A program made the position numbers and the translations under genes. 27,525 bases of DNA from Actinomycetes bacterium (lineage in GTDB: Bacteria; Actinomycetota; Acidimicrobiia; Acidimicrobiales; JAJYPT01), in NCBI GenBank assembly GCA_021795135.1, contig JAJYPT010000007.1:1-27525 (forward strand). The letters run 5' to 3'. Positions 8,947-18,268 of this stretch are shown piece after piece (positions within the stretch are counted from its first letter, which is position 1; each line of letters begins with the position of its first letter). The notes under the pieces are model-generated. The model was given only the letters and a program-made list of their open reading frames with translations, searched no databases and was not told the origin of the DNA.

Positions 8947-9174
8947 ATTCGCCCCTACACTAAGGTTTCGGTTACTAAATCACTAATTTGGATAGGTCTT
9001 TGGAGTGAAAATATAGTTAGAAAATGACTTTTTCCAAGATTGATTACCATAAGATTCAGACTAAAAGATAAAGATTAACGCTATGTTTCGTACTTGCTAC
9101 GCTTTGAAGAAATAATTATTCAACCTCACCAGTTTGCATGTGAAATTCAGATCAATAAGCTAGTATTTTTAACC

Positions 9175-10314
9175 CTATTTAGCTATAGCTAGACGATAAC
9201 CACGCTTGAAAACTGTCTGAATTGCTTCTGGTCCAAGACAAGAACGTATCCTACTTATTGTCATCTCCAAAGCATGGGAATCATTTTGATGACTACTCGG
9301 CAAATGCGCTAATAATTCTTTCCTAGTAACTACTGCGCCATCTCGTTTAGCCAAAGCTTTCAATATGGCCATAGGACCAGGAGCAAAAAATATAGTTTCT
9401 CCTCTAAAAAGTACTCCATGGCCTCGAATTTCGATTCTTCCAGAGACCAAATTAAAAGTAATAATCCTAGCTGATATCTCTTGAATTAAAACATTTACCA
9501 AACTACCAATACTTGGCTTGGGAGGTTGAATAACTTCTAGTCCCAGTTCTAAAAAAGGACTTGCTGTAACAGCTCCTATGCAAGCAATAATAAATTCGTT
9601 CTCATTGGCTAATTGAACAAAACAATCAAACATTGCACTTAGTTTCAAATAGTCTATAAAATTCACGACTCCCATATTGTGGGTAAAAATTATTGCATCT
9701 ATTTCTTTTGTTGTAATTTGTTCTAATAGTTTTACAACTGGACTAGCATCTTCAAGCGCACTCCAACGATAAGTTACTACTTTTATAACTTGATAATTTA
9801 ATTGAGGTGGAAGAACTAAGTTATCTTGAGATAACTTCCCAGGTAATTGGATAGCTATTGTAGTATGTAGAATTTGTTGAGATATTAAATACTTCCAGAT
9901 TTCGGCTATAGAATCATTTTGTGGGCTCCAAGTAGGGTTCAGCCCCATAGATATAGCCGCACCTTTTGCTTTGGGTCCTCTAGTGATCAACATAGAATTT
10001 GTTAGTGTTTCACGTAATTGTTGATCTAGCCCCCATGATTCTGCTACTTGGATCCAATTTCTCAATCCATCTGCAGTAGTGATGATTACTATTGAGGGTT
10101 TAACTTTGATAATTGTCAAAGTTAGTTCTTTTAACTCTTGATCTCCCAAATGATCCAACTGAGTCATAGGAACCATTGCCACTTTAGCTCCAGTTGCCTC
10201 CAACATTGCTTTGAGCTCTTCTTTTCGTCTCACTGCAGTACTTGCGATACTAAAACCCTCTAAAGGTCTTTCTTTTGGATTTTTAAAATTAGATTGTTGT
10301 GATATTTTTTCCAA
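9175..10314 (-). CDS. HemD-like domain fused to OmpR-type winged helix, probable nitrate-cluster regulator
   Basis: This protein of 379 residues has a uroporphyrinogen-III synthase fold at about residues 18-265 and an OmpR/PhoB-type winged helix at about 300-378 (ILKALAKRDGAVVTRKELL, ISRIRSCLGPEAIQTVFKRG). This fusion is common in actinobacteria; M. tuberculosis Rv0260c, beside a chelatase gene and narK3, has the same design. The likely role is DNA-binding control of nitrate and nitrite assimilation, perhaps with the HemD part sensing a tetrapyrrole or binding it catalytically, but neither is shown here. It stands between the nitrate reductase section and nirB in the same direction, with 141 bases upstream and 228 bases downstream. 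The paralogue at 5174-6076 lacks the winged helix. Confidence 0.88.
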   Translation of the reverse strand: MEKISQQSNFKNPKERPLEGFSIASTAVRRKEELKAMLEATGAKVAMVPMTQLDHLGDQELKELTLTIIKVKPSIVIITTADGLRNWIQVAESWGLDQQLRETLTNSMLITRGPKAKGAAISMGLNPTWSPQNDSIAEIWKYLISQQILHTTIAIQLPGKLSQDNLVLPPQLNYQVIKVVTYRWSALEDASPVVKLLEQITTKEIDAIIFTHNMGVVNFIDYLKLSAMFDCFVQLANENEFIIACIGAVTASPFLELGLEVIQPPKPSIGSLVNVLIQEISARIITFNLVSGRIEIRGHGVLFRGETIFFAPGPMAILKALAKRDGAVVTRKELLAHLPSSHQNDSHALEMTISRIRSCLGPEAIQTVFKRGYRLAIAK

Positions 10315-10455
10315 CTAGCGCTTCTTCCAATAACACTTCAACCTCTAGATTTTAGTAAATAAAATGCGTTTAAGATCATTTAAAAAATCTAAGACTTTTA
10401 ATTACAATCAATTTATCAAAAATTATCAAAGATCTTCTTTTGATAAGAACTTATG

Positions 10456-12063
10456 CTACATCCCTACAACTTTAGCTAGTTTTTGTTTTCCCATAGCATC
10501 TTCAACAACTTTTTTACAAATATTACAGCCTCTTCCTCTTCCGTAATTTTGGATAAAGGTATCAAAATCTGCAAAATAGTTAGTAGAAGCAATTTCATTG
10601 AGTTGATCTGTAGAATAATCAAAATGAAAACAAACAAATTGTTTTTGTCTCATGATACATTTATAAGCTTTAGACACTAGATCTTTTACCTCACTTAGGC
10701 AAAATTTACAATAAAAACTAGTTCCTAATTTTTCTAATATCTCCTCAGAATTTAAATATGGGCTGTGATTTACCAAATCAGCTATTTGAACAAAAGTTAT
10801 TTTGTCGCAATTACAAATTGAACCAGCAACTAAAGCATCATCATTTTGAGGTAAAACCAAATCAGAAAAATTAACCTCTTGGTCTTGTGGATCTAATATC
10901 AAAGATCTAAATACAGAAAAACTTGAACTATCTCCAATCAATATTCCGCCAAGTAACTTATTTTGCTCTTTAGAGATAACTAAGGTTCTATAAATAAAGT
11001 TCTTGGGATCATAATAGATAATTTTATCTACATTACTATCTGCAAATGGATTTCCAAAGCTACCAACTTCTAATCCCGACAACTTTAGTTTAGTTGAAGT
11101 ATCTAAATAGCAAATCTTATTAGCAACTCCTACAATATTAGAAGCTGCAACTTTAGCCATTTGATATCCTGGGCCTACTAATCCATATGATTTATTATCA
11201 ATACTTGCACATTCTCCAATTGCATAGATTGATTCACAACTCGTTTGAGAAGTTAAATCAACTTCGATTCCACCTCTAGGAGAAATTACTAGTCCAGCTT
11301 TGCGAGCTAAATGATCATTTGGTCTAACCCCTACGGAAAAAATCACCATGTCAGTTCTTGTAATTATGGGATTTTCGGCATCAAATAAGGGTTTTAGCTC
11401 AACACTTAAAGAAGAATCATAATTAGTTTCTATCTTTGAAACAAGATGAGCTAGCGTTAGCTTTATACCTTGTTGAAGAAGTTTTTTCTCTAACAAGGTA
11501 GAGCCTTGGGCATCTAACTGAGTTGGCATTACTCTTTTAGATTGTTCTACTAGCTCCACTTCCAGATCTAAATTTTGTAGTGCAGCCCCAGCCTCTATGC
11601 CCAAAAGTCCCCCACCAATTACCAAAGCCTTAGAAGAAGTTTTAGCTTTTTCAATAATTTGAGTTGCATCTACAATATTGCGATATGTAAAACATCTTTG
11701 AGGATCAATTCCTACAACAGGAGGAACAAAAGGATAAGAACCAGTTGCTAAAACACAACATTCAAACTCAATTATCTTTCCATCATCTAAGACGACAAAA
11801 TGATTCTGTGTATCTAGTTCAATTGCTTTAGAGTTGTAAAAAAATCTAACTCCAGCTTTAGCAAAAGTCGCCTCGGAGGAAAAAAACAAATTATAATTTT
11901 GTTCATAAAACAACTTAGATAAATTGACTCTATCGTAGGCGCCTACAGCTTCTTCGCTTATTACAGTTACATTCCACTTCTCAAAGCCATCTAAGTCTTT
12001 AAATTCTTCTAAAAACTTATGGCCAACCATTCCATAACCTATAAGTAGTAGTTGTTTTTTCAT
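10456..12063 (-). CDS. NirB-like NAD(P)H:FAD oxidoreductase with BFD domain, lacking the siroheme half
   Basis: This protein of about 535 residues is collinear with the N-terminal 60% of NirB. It has GYGMVG in the first Rossmann fold, ATGSYPFVPP, a second GGGLLGIEAGAAL motif, SIYAIGECA for FAD, a BFD-type iron-sulfur motif (CNC ... CKFC) and a second NirB-like GRGRGCNICK motif at the C-terminus. The nitrite reductase half is absent. Its position two genes after the molybdopterin nitrate reductase suggests it is the electron-transfer subunit passing NAD(P)H electrons to that enzyme. I use the ATG at 12063. A TTG-initiated reading from 12120 adds 19 residues unlike the family. The reductase partner is inferred from context. 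Confidence 0.85.
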   Translation of the reverse strand: MKKQLLLIGYGMVGHKFLEEFKDLDGFEKWNVTVISEEAVGAYDRVNLSKLFYEQNYNLFFSSEATFAKAGVRFFYNSKAIELDTQNHFVVLDDGKIIEFECCVLATGSYPFVPPVVGIDPQRCFTYRNIVDATQIIEKAKTSSKALVIGGGLLGIEAGAALQNLDLEVELVEQSKRVMPTQLDAQGSTLLEKKLLQQGIKLTLAHLVSKIETNYDSSLSVELKPLFDAENPIITRTDMVIFSVGVRPNDHLARKAGLVISPRGGIEVDLTSQTSCESIYAIGECASIDNKSYGLVGPGYQMAKVAASNIVGVANKICYLDTSTKLKLSGLEVGSFGNPFADSNVDKIIYYDPKNFIYRTLVISKEQNKLLGGILIGDSSSFSVFRSLILDPQDQEVNFSDLVLPQNDDALVAGSICNCDKITFVQIADLVNHSPYLNSEEILEKLGTSFYCKFCLSEVKDLVSKAYKCIMRQKQFVCFHFDYSTDQLNEIASTNYFADFDTFIQNYGRGRGCNICKKVVEDAMGKQKLAKVVGM

Positions 12064-12123
12064 ATTTTCTTTTCTAAAGGAGTCACCAATTTTTTTAAAA
12101 TTCCTACTCACTTGGACCAAAAG

Positions 12124-13419
12124 CTAATTTAGTGTTTGGGTATTTGCAACCCATTCATATATAGAACTTGCCAAAGATAAACATCCACCACATCCCATAG
12201 AGGCCTTGGTTAGTTGTTGGAGTTGTTCAAAAGTATCAACTTCTTGAGCAGCTGATACAAGATCAGACTTTGTCACCAAATTGCATTGGCAAACCAACAT
12301 AGAAGCAGGCATATTTAGTGGTGATGTAGCTGGAAGTGGAGAACGAGAAGCAGATATAGCCAACATTGGATTTTTTCTAAAAAAAGAATTAGTTTGCCAT
12401 AGTTGAACTAGCTCTAAAACTTGTCTATCAATCTCTGTTCCTAAAAATATTCCAGCTATCAAGTGATCATCTTTAACTTGAACTGCTTTGTAACTACAAT
12501 GACGAGAATCTAGATAATAAAAAGTATCTAAGTCTTTTTGGAAATAACCAAATCCTAAAACTTCCAAAGAATCACAAGATATACGTAGACCAATGGGATT
12601 TTTGGTTGAATGGCCTAAAATAGCATTTACTACCTGACTAGCTTGATATTGTAAAGAACTTCCATTTCCCAAAACAACTCCACCGGTCTCTCCAGCGATT
12701 CCTAATGCCCATATATGGTTATTATTTAATGCTTCTAAATTAGGAGTCACCTTGATAGCTTTGTCATAATCTAGATTAAAATAATCCAACAAAAAACTAC
12801 AAGATCCTTGGGTCAAATTCCAAATGCCCAAATCAAAATTAGTTATCTCATTTGTGTCAAATTTGTTAAATTGAATACCTTTATCTTCGAGCTCCTGGCA
12901 TAAAAGATCTAAAAAATTATTATCTATATTTGGTAAAAGTTGATTCGTGGACTCATTATGTAAAAAAACCTTATGCCCTTTGGCAGCCAAAGCTAGTCCA
13001 AGTTCTATTGACTTCTCAGTACCTGATTGAATGAGTATTTTTGAATCCTGCTTAGCTAAATTAGATAAGTTATCAATATCTACAAAGTCCAAATCTAAAA
13101 CTTGTTCGCATTGGGAAAAAAATCTTGGCAATTGGACAGAATCAGACCAAGCAATAGCACAAAACACTATTTCATCAAAACTCAATAGTGTTTCCAAAGA
13201 AAAACTATTGCTTGCTAATTCAACTTTTATAGAAAGGTTTGGCTGTATTTGAAATTGGTGAAGTTGTCTTTTGAAATTATCAATATTTTCATAATTTGAA
13301 ATACTAAATAACCCAATAGGAATTACAACTATTTGAATATCAAAAGGAATCCATTTAGAAAAAAAGCTCCCAATAAAAGCAATTGTTGCTTGATTGATAC
13401 CTATAACAGCAATTTTCAT
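12124..13419 (-). CDS. Degenerate NirB-type flavoprotein with C-terminal BFD [2Fe-2S] motif
   Basis: This protein of about 431 residues aligns in outline with the flavoprotein half of NirB, but the cofactor signatures are eroded. The first Rossmann glycines read IGINQATIA, the second reads QSGTEKSIELGLALAAKG, and the ATGS motif is not recognisable. Late segments persist: HIWALGIAGETGGVVLGNG, and a BFD domain with CQC and CGGC cysteines near the C-terminus. It probably keeps the [2Fe-2S] centre while flavin or NAD(P) binding is weakened. It follows the nitrate reductase gene after 10 bases, so a role as an electron-transfer or structural subunit of that enzyme is likely. The start is uncertain: I chose the ATG at 13419, while a TTG at 13443 would overlap the upstream gene. 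No clear ribosome binding site is seen. Confidence 0.72.
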   Translation of the reverse strand: MKIAVIGINQATIAFIGSFFSKWIPFDIQIVVIPIGLFSISNYENIDNFKRQLHQFQIQPNLSIKVELASNSFSLETLLSFDEIVFCAIAWSDSVQLPRFFSQCEQVLDLDFVDIDNLSNLAKQDSKILIQSGTEKSIELGLALAAKGHKVFLHNESTNQLLPNIDNNFLDLLCQELEDKGIQFNKFDTNEITNFDLGIWNLTQGSCSFLLDYFNLDYDKAIKVTPNLEALNNNHIWALGIAGETGGVVLGNGSSLQYQASQVVNAILGHSTKNPIGLRISCDSLEVLGFGYFQKDLDTFYYLDSRHCSYKAVQVKDDHLIAGIFLGTEIDRQVLELVQLWQTNSFFRKNPMLAISASRSPLPATSPLNMPASMLVCQCNLVTKSDLVSAAQEVDTFEQLQQLTKASMGCGGCLSLASSIYEWVANTQTLN

Positions 13420-13429
13420 ATTAGTTTGC

Positions 13430-15553
13430 TTAGACTTTTTCAATTCGAGCAGCGCTTAATTTAAATTCGGGCATAAAAGAAAGCGGATCTAAAACTTGGC
13501 TAGTCAAAAGATTTGCTCTTTTTATACCAGACCAGTGAAAAGGCATAAAAATAGTATCGTAGCGAATATTGTTAGTTAATTTTGCATTAGCAATTGCAAT
13601 ATCTCGCCTGGTTTGTATTCTGATCAAATCACCATTTTGTATTCCCATCTCTCTTCCAAGATCAGAATGTATTTCAACAAAACACTGGGGAGAAGCAGCT
13701 ACAAGTTTAGCTATTTTCGAAGTTTGGGTACCACTTTGATAATGATTTAGTATTCTTCCAGTTGTAAGGTACAAAGGATAATCTTTATCAATAATTTCTT
13801 TAGATGAGACATAAAATACTGGGATTAGTTTTGCTTTTTGTTCATGGCTAAACTTGTCTTCGAAAGGTCTAGGAGTACTTAGAATTTTGTTCCTAGAAGA
13901 ACTAGGCCACATCCTTTCTTTTCCTTGTTCTAAATCTTTGTAACTTATTCCAGAATAATCTGCTTTGGTATCTTGGGTTGCTAACTTCAACTCTTCAAAT
14001 ACTTCGCTAGCTTCTTCGGGAAAAACTAGATTTGGATTTAGCGCTTTGGCAAGCCTAGATATAACCCATAACTCATCTTTTACATCTGTGGGGGGATCAA
14101 AAGCTTTTTGCCTCAACAATACTCTGCCTTCTAAATTGGTCATAGTGCCACTTTCTTCTGCCCATTGAGCTACAGGCAGTACCACATGAGCTTGTTTGGC
14201 TGTTTCAGACAAGAAAAAGTCTGCCACTACTAATAAATCCAAAGAATCCAAATTCTGTTGGATCTTATTAGAAAAAGGAGCAGATACAACAGGATTTGAA
14301 CCAAATACTAATAAAGCTTTAGGACCTTTGTCTTTTCCTAAAGCATCAAAAAGCTGAATTGCCGGAAGACCTTCATAGGGAAGTTCACTTTGTTCTATCT
14401 TCCAAATTGAAGCTATCTTGGAACGAGCTTTTGGATCTTTTATGGAGCAATAGCCAGGTAATTGGTCACTTTTTTGACCATGTTCTCTTCCTCCTTGACC
14501 ATTGCCTTGTCCAGTCAAAGTGCCAAATCCACTATAGCGACTGCCAATTAAGTCCAGTACTAAACAAAGATTTATCAAAGCATTAACACTATCACTACCT
14601 TTGGAGGATTGTTCAATGCCTCTACCTGAGATAACTATTGCTGGCTTTTGTTCTAATAACATTTTGGCCACTTGTTTTATTTGAGATACAGGAACTCCTG
14701 AAATCTCTTCAGCCAAAATTAGGTCAAAACAATCTAGTGAATTGACTAAATCATCAAATCCTTCTAACTTATCGTTTTCTTTTGCATAATTAAAAACATC
14801 CACGTCTTCTAAAACTAATTTTGTAATAGCCAAAATCACTGCCATATCTGTTCCTGGGCGAGGTTGTATATGCAAATGAGCTAATTTAGCCGTAGGAGTT
14901 ATTCGTGGATCAACTACAACTAGACTTCCTCCTGATTGTTTTTGCTTATTTAAATAAGAAACCATAGGAGGCATGGTCTCAGCTGGATTAGAACCAAAAA
15001 ATATAACTGTTTTAGCATGAGCTATATCATCTAAGGGAAAAGACATGCCCCTATCAAGACCCAAAGAGCGATTGAGAGCAGTTGCAGCTGATGACATACA
15101 AAAACGACCGTTGTAATCAATCATTGCACTGCCTAGACAAGCTCTAGTAAACTTTCCTAAAGAATAGGCTTTTTCATTACTAAGACCTCCTCCTCCAAAT
15201 ACAGCAACTGAATTATTTCCATGTTTTATTTGAAGGTCTTTTATCTTTTTACTAATCCAATCAATCACATATTCCCAAGATGTTTCTTGAAAATCGTCTT
15301 TGACAGACTCTCGCATTAGAGGCTTTTTTATTCTCGAAGGATCATTGATTAGCTCTCCAGCTGTCCACCCTTTTTGACAAAGACCAAATTGTTGAGGCGG
15401 ATTTGATCTAGGTTGAATACTTATATTGCCCTCATTGTCAGAGTTGATCCACATAGCACATTGCAAAGCACAATAAGGACAATGGGTAGCTACAGATTTT
15501 TGAACTAAATTTGGGCGTTGATTTATACAATTGGAAATCTTATTAGATGACAT
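13430..15553 (-). CDS. narB: Assimilatory nitrate reductase catalytic subunit, molybdopterin family
   Basis: This protein of about 707 residues is a cytoplasmic Mo-bisMGD oxidoreductase of the NasA/NarB/NapA type. An N-terminal [4Fe-4S] motif has Cys25, Cys28, Cys32 and Cys59 (CPYCALQC, GLCQKGW). The probable Mo ligand is Cys152 in YNGRFCMSSAA, and GSNPAETMPPMV and a C-terminal MGD-binding domain (YLTTGRILNHYQSGTQT) follow. It reduces nitrate to nitrite. It has no signal peptide and no C-terminal [2Fe-2S] extension as in Klebsiella NasA; the next gene supplies a BFD centre instead. I place the start at the ATG at 15553. An upstream reading would run into the hairpin terminator that separates this gene from narK. 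The nasA/narB name reflects function, not exact orthology. Confidence 0.93.
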   Translation of the reverse strand: MSSNKISNCINQRPNLVQKSVATHCPYCALQCAMWINSDNEGNISIQPRSNPPQQFGLCQKGWTAGELINDPSRIKKPLMRESVKDDFQETSWEYVIDWISKKIKDLQIKHGNNSVAVFGGGGLSNEKAYSLGKFTRACLGSAMIDYNGRFCMSSAATALNRSLGLDRGMSFPLDDIAHAKTVIFFGSNPAETMPPMVSYLNKQKQSGGSLVVVDPRITPTAKLAHLHIQPRPGTDMAVILAITKLVLEDVDVFNYAKENDKLEGFDDLVNSLDCFDLILAEEISGVPVSQIKQVAKMLLEQKPAIVISGRGIEQSSKGSDSVNALINLCLVLDLIGSRYSGFGTLTGQGNGQGGREHGQKSDQLPGYCSIKDPKARSKIASIWKIEQSELPYEGLPAIQLFDALGKDKGPKALLVFGSNPVVSAPFSNKIQQNLDSLDLLVVADFFLSETAKQAHVVLPVAQWAEESGTMTNLEGRVLLRQKAFDPPTDVKDELWVISRLAKALNPNLVFPEEASEVFEELKLATQDTKADYSGISYKDLEQGKERMWPSSSRNKILSTPRPFEDKFSHEQKAKLIPVFYVSSKEIIDKDYPLYLTTGRILNHYQSGTQTSKIAKLVAASPQCFVEIHSDLGREMGIQNGDLIRIQTRRDIAIANAKLTNNIRYDTIFMPFHWSGIKRANLLTSQVLDPLSFMPEFKLSAARIEKV

Positions 15554-15613
15554 ATAAGTAAAAAATCCCTCAGGGTAAAAGAAACTAATTATAGACTTTG
15601 AAAAATCATTACT

Positions 15614-15673
15614 AAAAACTTCCACATCATCTTTGGAATTACGGCTCTGGTAATTCCAAAGATGATGTGGAAG
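15614..15673 (-). terminator. Strong hairpin terminator or attenuator between narK and nitrate reductase gene
   Basis: Bases 15619-15642 are perfectly complementary to 15650-15673, giving a 24-bp stem with a 7-base loop. On the minus strand the stem is followed directly by TTTTT (15618-15614). This is an intrinsic terminator layout for transcripts coming from narK. The narK stop codon (15641-15639) lies within one arm, and the nitrate reductase ATG is 60 bases further on. Either narK is transcribed separately, or read-through is controlled. The stem is longer than most terminators. Confidence 0.8.
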
Positions 15674-16925
15674 AAAACATTGACCGGGTTTCAAGGCCTT
15701 TTTTAGATAGAAGCATCAAAGCTACAAAATCAAATACTGTCAAAAATACTATTACTGAAAATCCAATATAATAATTTGAAGAAGCTCCAAAAGTTTTAAT
15801 ACTAAAGCCCATAAGAGGAGGTATTATAAATCCTCCCAATGCACCAATCCCTCCAACTATTCCAGCTACGCCTCCTACTATATTAGGAACAACAGAAGGA
15901 ACTCTTCTAAAAATTACCCCGCTTAGGGCTCCAAAAGTACTTCCTAAACCAAGAACGAGTACAATAGCAACTGTCAAATCATTTTGAGTAAAAGCCATGA
16001 AAGAACTTATGACCAAAGTTCCTAGCAAAAGATAGCTAAAGAGCACAATAGAGGCAATCTTATCTGCTAGTACTCCTCCCAATATTCTAGAAAAAGATGC
16101 CACTACTCCAAATACAAGGGTAATAGAACCAGCCTCCAGCAACGACAAGTGAAACTGAGTATGCCAAAATAAAGGCAGCCAAGCAGAAAGAGCTAAAAAG
16201 CCGCCAAAAGATGAAAAATATAATACTGTCAAAGCCCATACTTCTTTATGTTTAGCTGCTTTTTTTATCTCTAAAAAACTACTTGAATTTGGAGATGATC
16301 CTGTCTCTGATTTTGGGGAAAAAACCATATAGACAACCAAAGCCACCACTAACAAGGCTAACCACATCCAATAGGCAGTTATCAAGCCAAAATTTATAAC
16401 AGCTATAGGCAGTAGCAGGGAAAAAACACCAGGAGCTAAATTTCCTATTCCTGCAAAAATACCTAGTCTTTTTCCATGATCTGCCTTAGAGGTACTTTTA
16501 GCTACTTGGGTAGCCCCTACTGAAAAAGTTGCGATTCCCGCTCCAGCTAATGCCCCACTAAGCAATAACAAAGGATAAGTTCCCTTCATGTGGGTTGGAT
16601 AACTAGACTGCAAGATAAACAGTAATGCGCCTACTCCCAATATAGATAAAACTAGCAATGTTATAAAAGGCCTACGAGAACCTTTAGATCCTGCAATAGC
16701 ACCAAAAGGTATTCTCAAAAGAGATCCACTAAGACTTGTTATAGATACCAATAGTCCAGCTTGTAAGGGATTTAGGTGTAATAGGTGAATAAATTTAGGA
16801 ACCATAGGGCCAAAAAGTGCTACCCCTGCAAAACCTGCAAAGAATCCTAAAGTGGGAACTGTTAAGGCATTAAACCTATTATTTTTAAAAATTACTTCTG
16901 ATTCTTTTAAATTGGTTAGAGTCAT
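15639..16925 (-). CDS. narK: NarK/NasA-type nitrate/nitrite transporter, major facilitator family
   Basis: This membrane protein of about 428 residues has some 12 hydrophobic helices and the NNP-family signatures: GFFAGFAGVALFGPMVPKF in the first helix, RIPFGAIAGSKGSRRPF in helix 2-3 and the glycine-rich nitrate signature GGVAGIVGGIGALGGFIIPP in the second half. It imports nitrate or exchanges it with nitrite across the cytoplasmic membrane. It is the first gene of the nitrate cluster. The ATG at 16925 is preferred over a TTG reading from 16967. Its last codons and stop lie inside a 24-bp hairpin with a T-run, so most of its transcripts may end here. Confidence 0.92.
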   Translation of the reverse strand: MTLTNLKESEVIFKNNRFNALTVPTLGFFAGFAGVALFGPMVPKFIHLLHLNPLQAGLLVSITSLSGSLLRIPFGAIAGSKGSRRPFITLLVLSILGVGALLFILQSSYPTHMKGTYPLLLLSGALAGAGIATFSVGATQVAKSTSKADHGKRLGIFAGIGNLAPGVFSLLLPIAVINFGLITAYWMWLALLVVALVVYMVFSPKSETGSSPNSSSFLEIKKAAKHKEVWALTVLYFSSFGGFLALSAWLPLFWHTQFHLSLLEAGSITLVFGVVASFSRILGGVLADKIASIVLFSYLLLGTLVISSFMAFTQNDLTVAIVLVLGLGSTFGALSGVIFRRVPSVVPNIVGGVAGIVGGIGALGGFIIPPLMGFSIKTFGASSNYYIGFSVIVFLTVFDFVALMLLSKKGLETRSMFSSTSSLELPEP

Positions 16926-17100
16926 AGACCTACTATCTTTCTTTGCATAAGAAATCTTTATATACAAAGCTAGAAGGTCTATATTTCAGATATAAAACAA
17001 GATTATATGCATCTAGTTAAAAAGACTTCACATCCATACTTATCAAATAGTGAAGTTAAATTACTAATATATAGATTGTTGTTATAAAAAGAGGAAAATA

Positions 17101-17141
17101 AAAACCTAATTTAAAATTATTATATGATAAGTCTAGGTTTT
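17101..17141 (-). terminator. Possible terminator after the MerR operon
   Basis: Bases 17101-17108 pair with 17134-17141 (8 bp, loop about 25 bases). On the minus strand the second arm continues into a T-rich run (TTTTTATTTT), just past the stop of the MerR gene at 17133. The loop is long for an intrinsic terminator, so this is a moderate call. Confidence 0.4.
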
Positions 17142-17612
17142 AGGAATTAGTGATCTAGGTTCATGAACTGATCTAGTTGAATCAAAGTCTAGTTTTTCTA
17201 TAGAACTTTGAAGCTCTTTTATAAATCCCTTCAAAGGAACAATATTGAATACCTCGGCTAATACGCCTTGTCCACCTTGTAATAAGTCAACCACTTCTTC
17301 TCCAGAAAAAGCTAAAATGGACTTACTTCCAGTAAAAACAAGACTTGCAGAAGCTAAATCTTGTTTGAGATCTCCCCTTAGGCATTCAACAGCCTTACGA
17401 GCTGATTGCAAAGAAACACCTGAATCTAATAAAGCTTTGATAACTTTTAATTCTACTAAATCAGTATAAGAATATACCCTTTGAGATCCGCTGCCTTTGG
17501 CAACTTCTAGAGAAGGACCAATTAAACCTGTTCGAGCCCAATAATCTAATTGACGATAACTAATTCCCACAATAGAACAAACTTGAGGACCTCTAAAGCC
17601 TTTTTGTGTCAT
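17133..17612 (-). CDS. MerR-family regulator, Rv1830-like
   Basis: This 159-residue protein has an N-terminal MerR winged helix (GPQVCSIVGISYRQLDYWARTGLI at about residues 8-31 and VYSYTDLVELKVIKALLDSGV at about 46-66), followed by a short helical effector region without Cys clusters. It is the last gene of the block that corresponds to gcvH-garA-Rv1828-Rv1829-Rv1830 in M. tuberculosis, and its size and position match Rv1830. The target genes and ligand are unknown from this sequence. Because it lies beside garA-type and gcvH genes, control of central carbon/nitrogen or glycine metabolism is possible. Its ATG lies 82 bases after the stop of the nuclease-like gene. Confidence 0.85.
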   Translation of the reverse strand: MTQKGFRGPQVCSIVGISYRQLDYWARTGLIGPSLEVAKGSGSQRVYSYTDLVELKVIKALLDSGVSLQSARKAVECLRGDLKQDLASASLVFTGSKSILAFSGEEVVDLLQGGQGVLAEVFNIVPLKGFIKELQSSIEKLDFDSTRSVHEPRSLIPKT

Positions 17613-17694
17613 AACAGCCTTCCACAGACCAAACTACAACCTTGTTATTTAGGTTATAGCACTAAACCAAAAAGATCAAATAAAGCCTACAGGT

Positions 17695-18198
17695 TCAGGT
17701 AAAGTCTTCGGGACTAATTTCTTCTATAAATTGACGAAACTTTCCAACTAGTTCGTCTGGATTTTCTTCTTCTTCCTCATCTTGTAAAAAAACGCCTTTT
17801 TCATCCAAAAGTTCATCCGCTACAAATATAGGAGACTGAGTTCTAGCTGCCAATGCAATGGCATCAGAAGGTCTGCTAGAAATCACATGGGGAGTCTGAT
17901 CAAGCCAAACTTCTAATTCAGCGTAATAAGTACCTTCGTTTTCATTTATTCGCTTAAGCTCTGTAACTGTTACTTTTTCTAACCTTGCTCCCAAACTATC
18001 CATAAGGTCTCGAATAAGATCATGAGTCATAGGCCGCTCTGTCACCACACCTTGAATAGCAAAAGCTATAGCGGTTGCTTCAGCTGTACCTATAAAGATT
18101 GGGAGAGTCCGTTTAGAGCCATCAATCTCTTGTAAGAGAACGACTGGCGTATTACTTTGAAGATCTACTCTAACAGCAGTTAACTCTACCTCCACCAT
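17695..18198 (-). CDS. DUF151 bifunctional nuclease-type protein, Rv1829-like
   Basis: This protein of 167 residues carries a DUF151 (BFN) domain over most of its length: VLLQEIDGSKRTLPIFIGTAEATAIAF near residues 20-46 and RPSDAIALAARTQSPIFVADELL near 110-132, ending with an acidic tail (DEEEEENPDEL). Family members from plants have nuclease activity, but the bacterial role is not settled. M. tuberculosis Rv1829 occupies the same place between two MerR genes, which supports orthology. No signal peptide is seen. The function is best called unknown. Confidence 0.88.
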   Translation of the reverse strand: MVEVELTAVRVDLQSNTPVVLLQEIDGSKRTLPIFIGTAEATAIAFAIQGVVTERPMTHDLIRDLMDSLGARLEKVTVTELKRINENEGTYYAELEVWLDQTPHVISSRPSDAIALAARTQSPIFVADELLDEKGVFLQDEEEEENPDELVGKFRQFIEEISPEDFT

Positions 18199-18268
18199 AT
18201 AATCTAGATTACTTCAACTTTGAGCCTAGTTTGGCTAAAGTAGGGATTCTTAAAAAAATAATCAGAGA

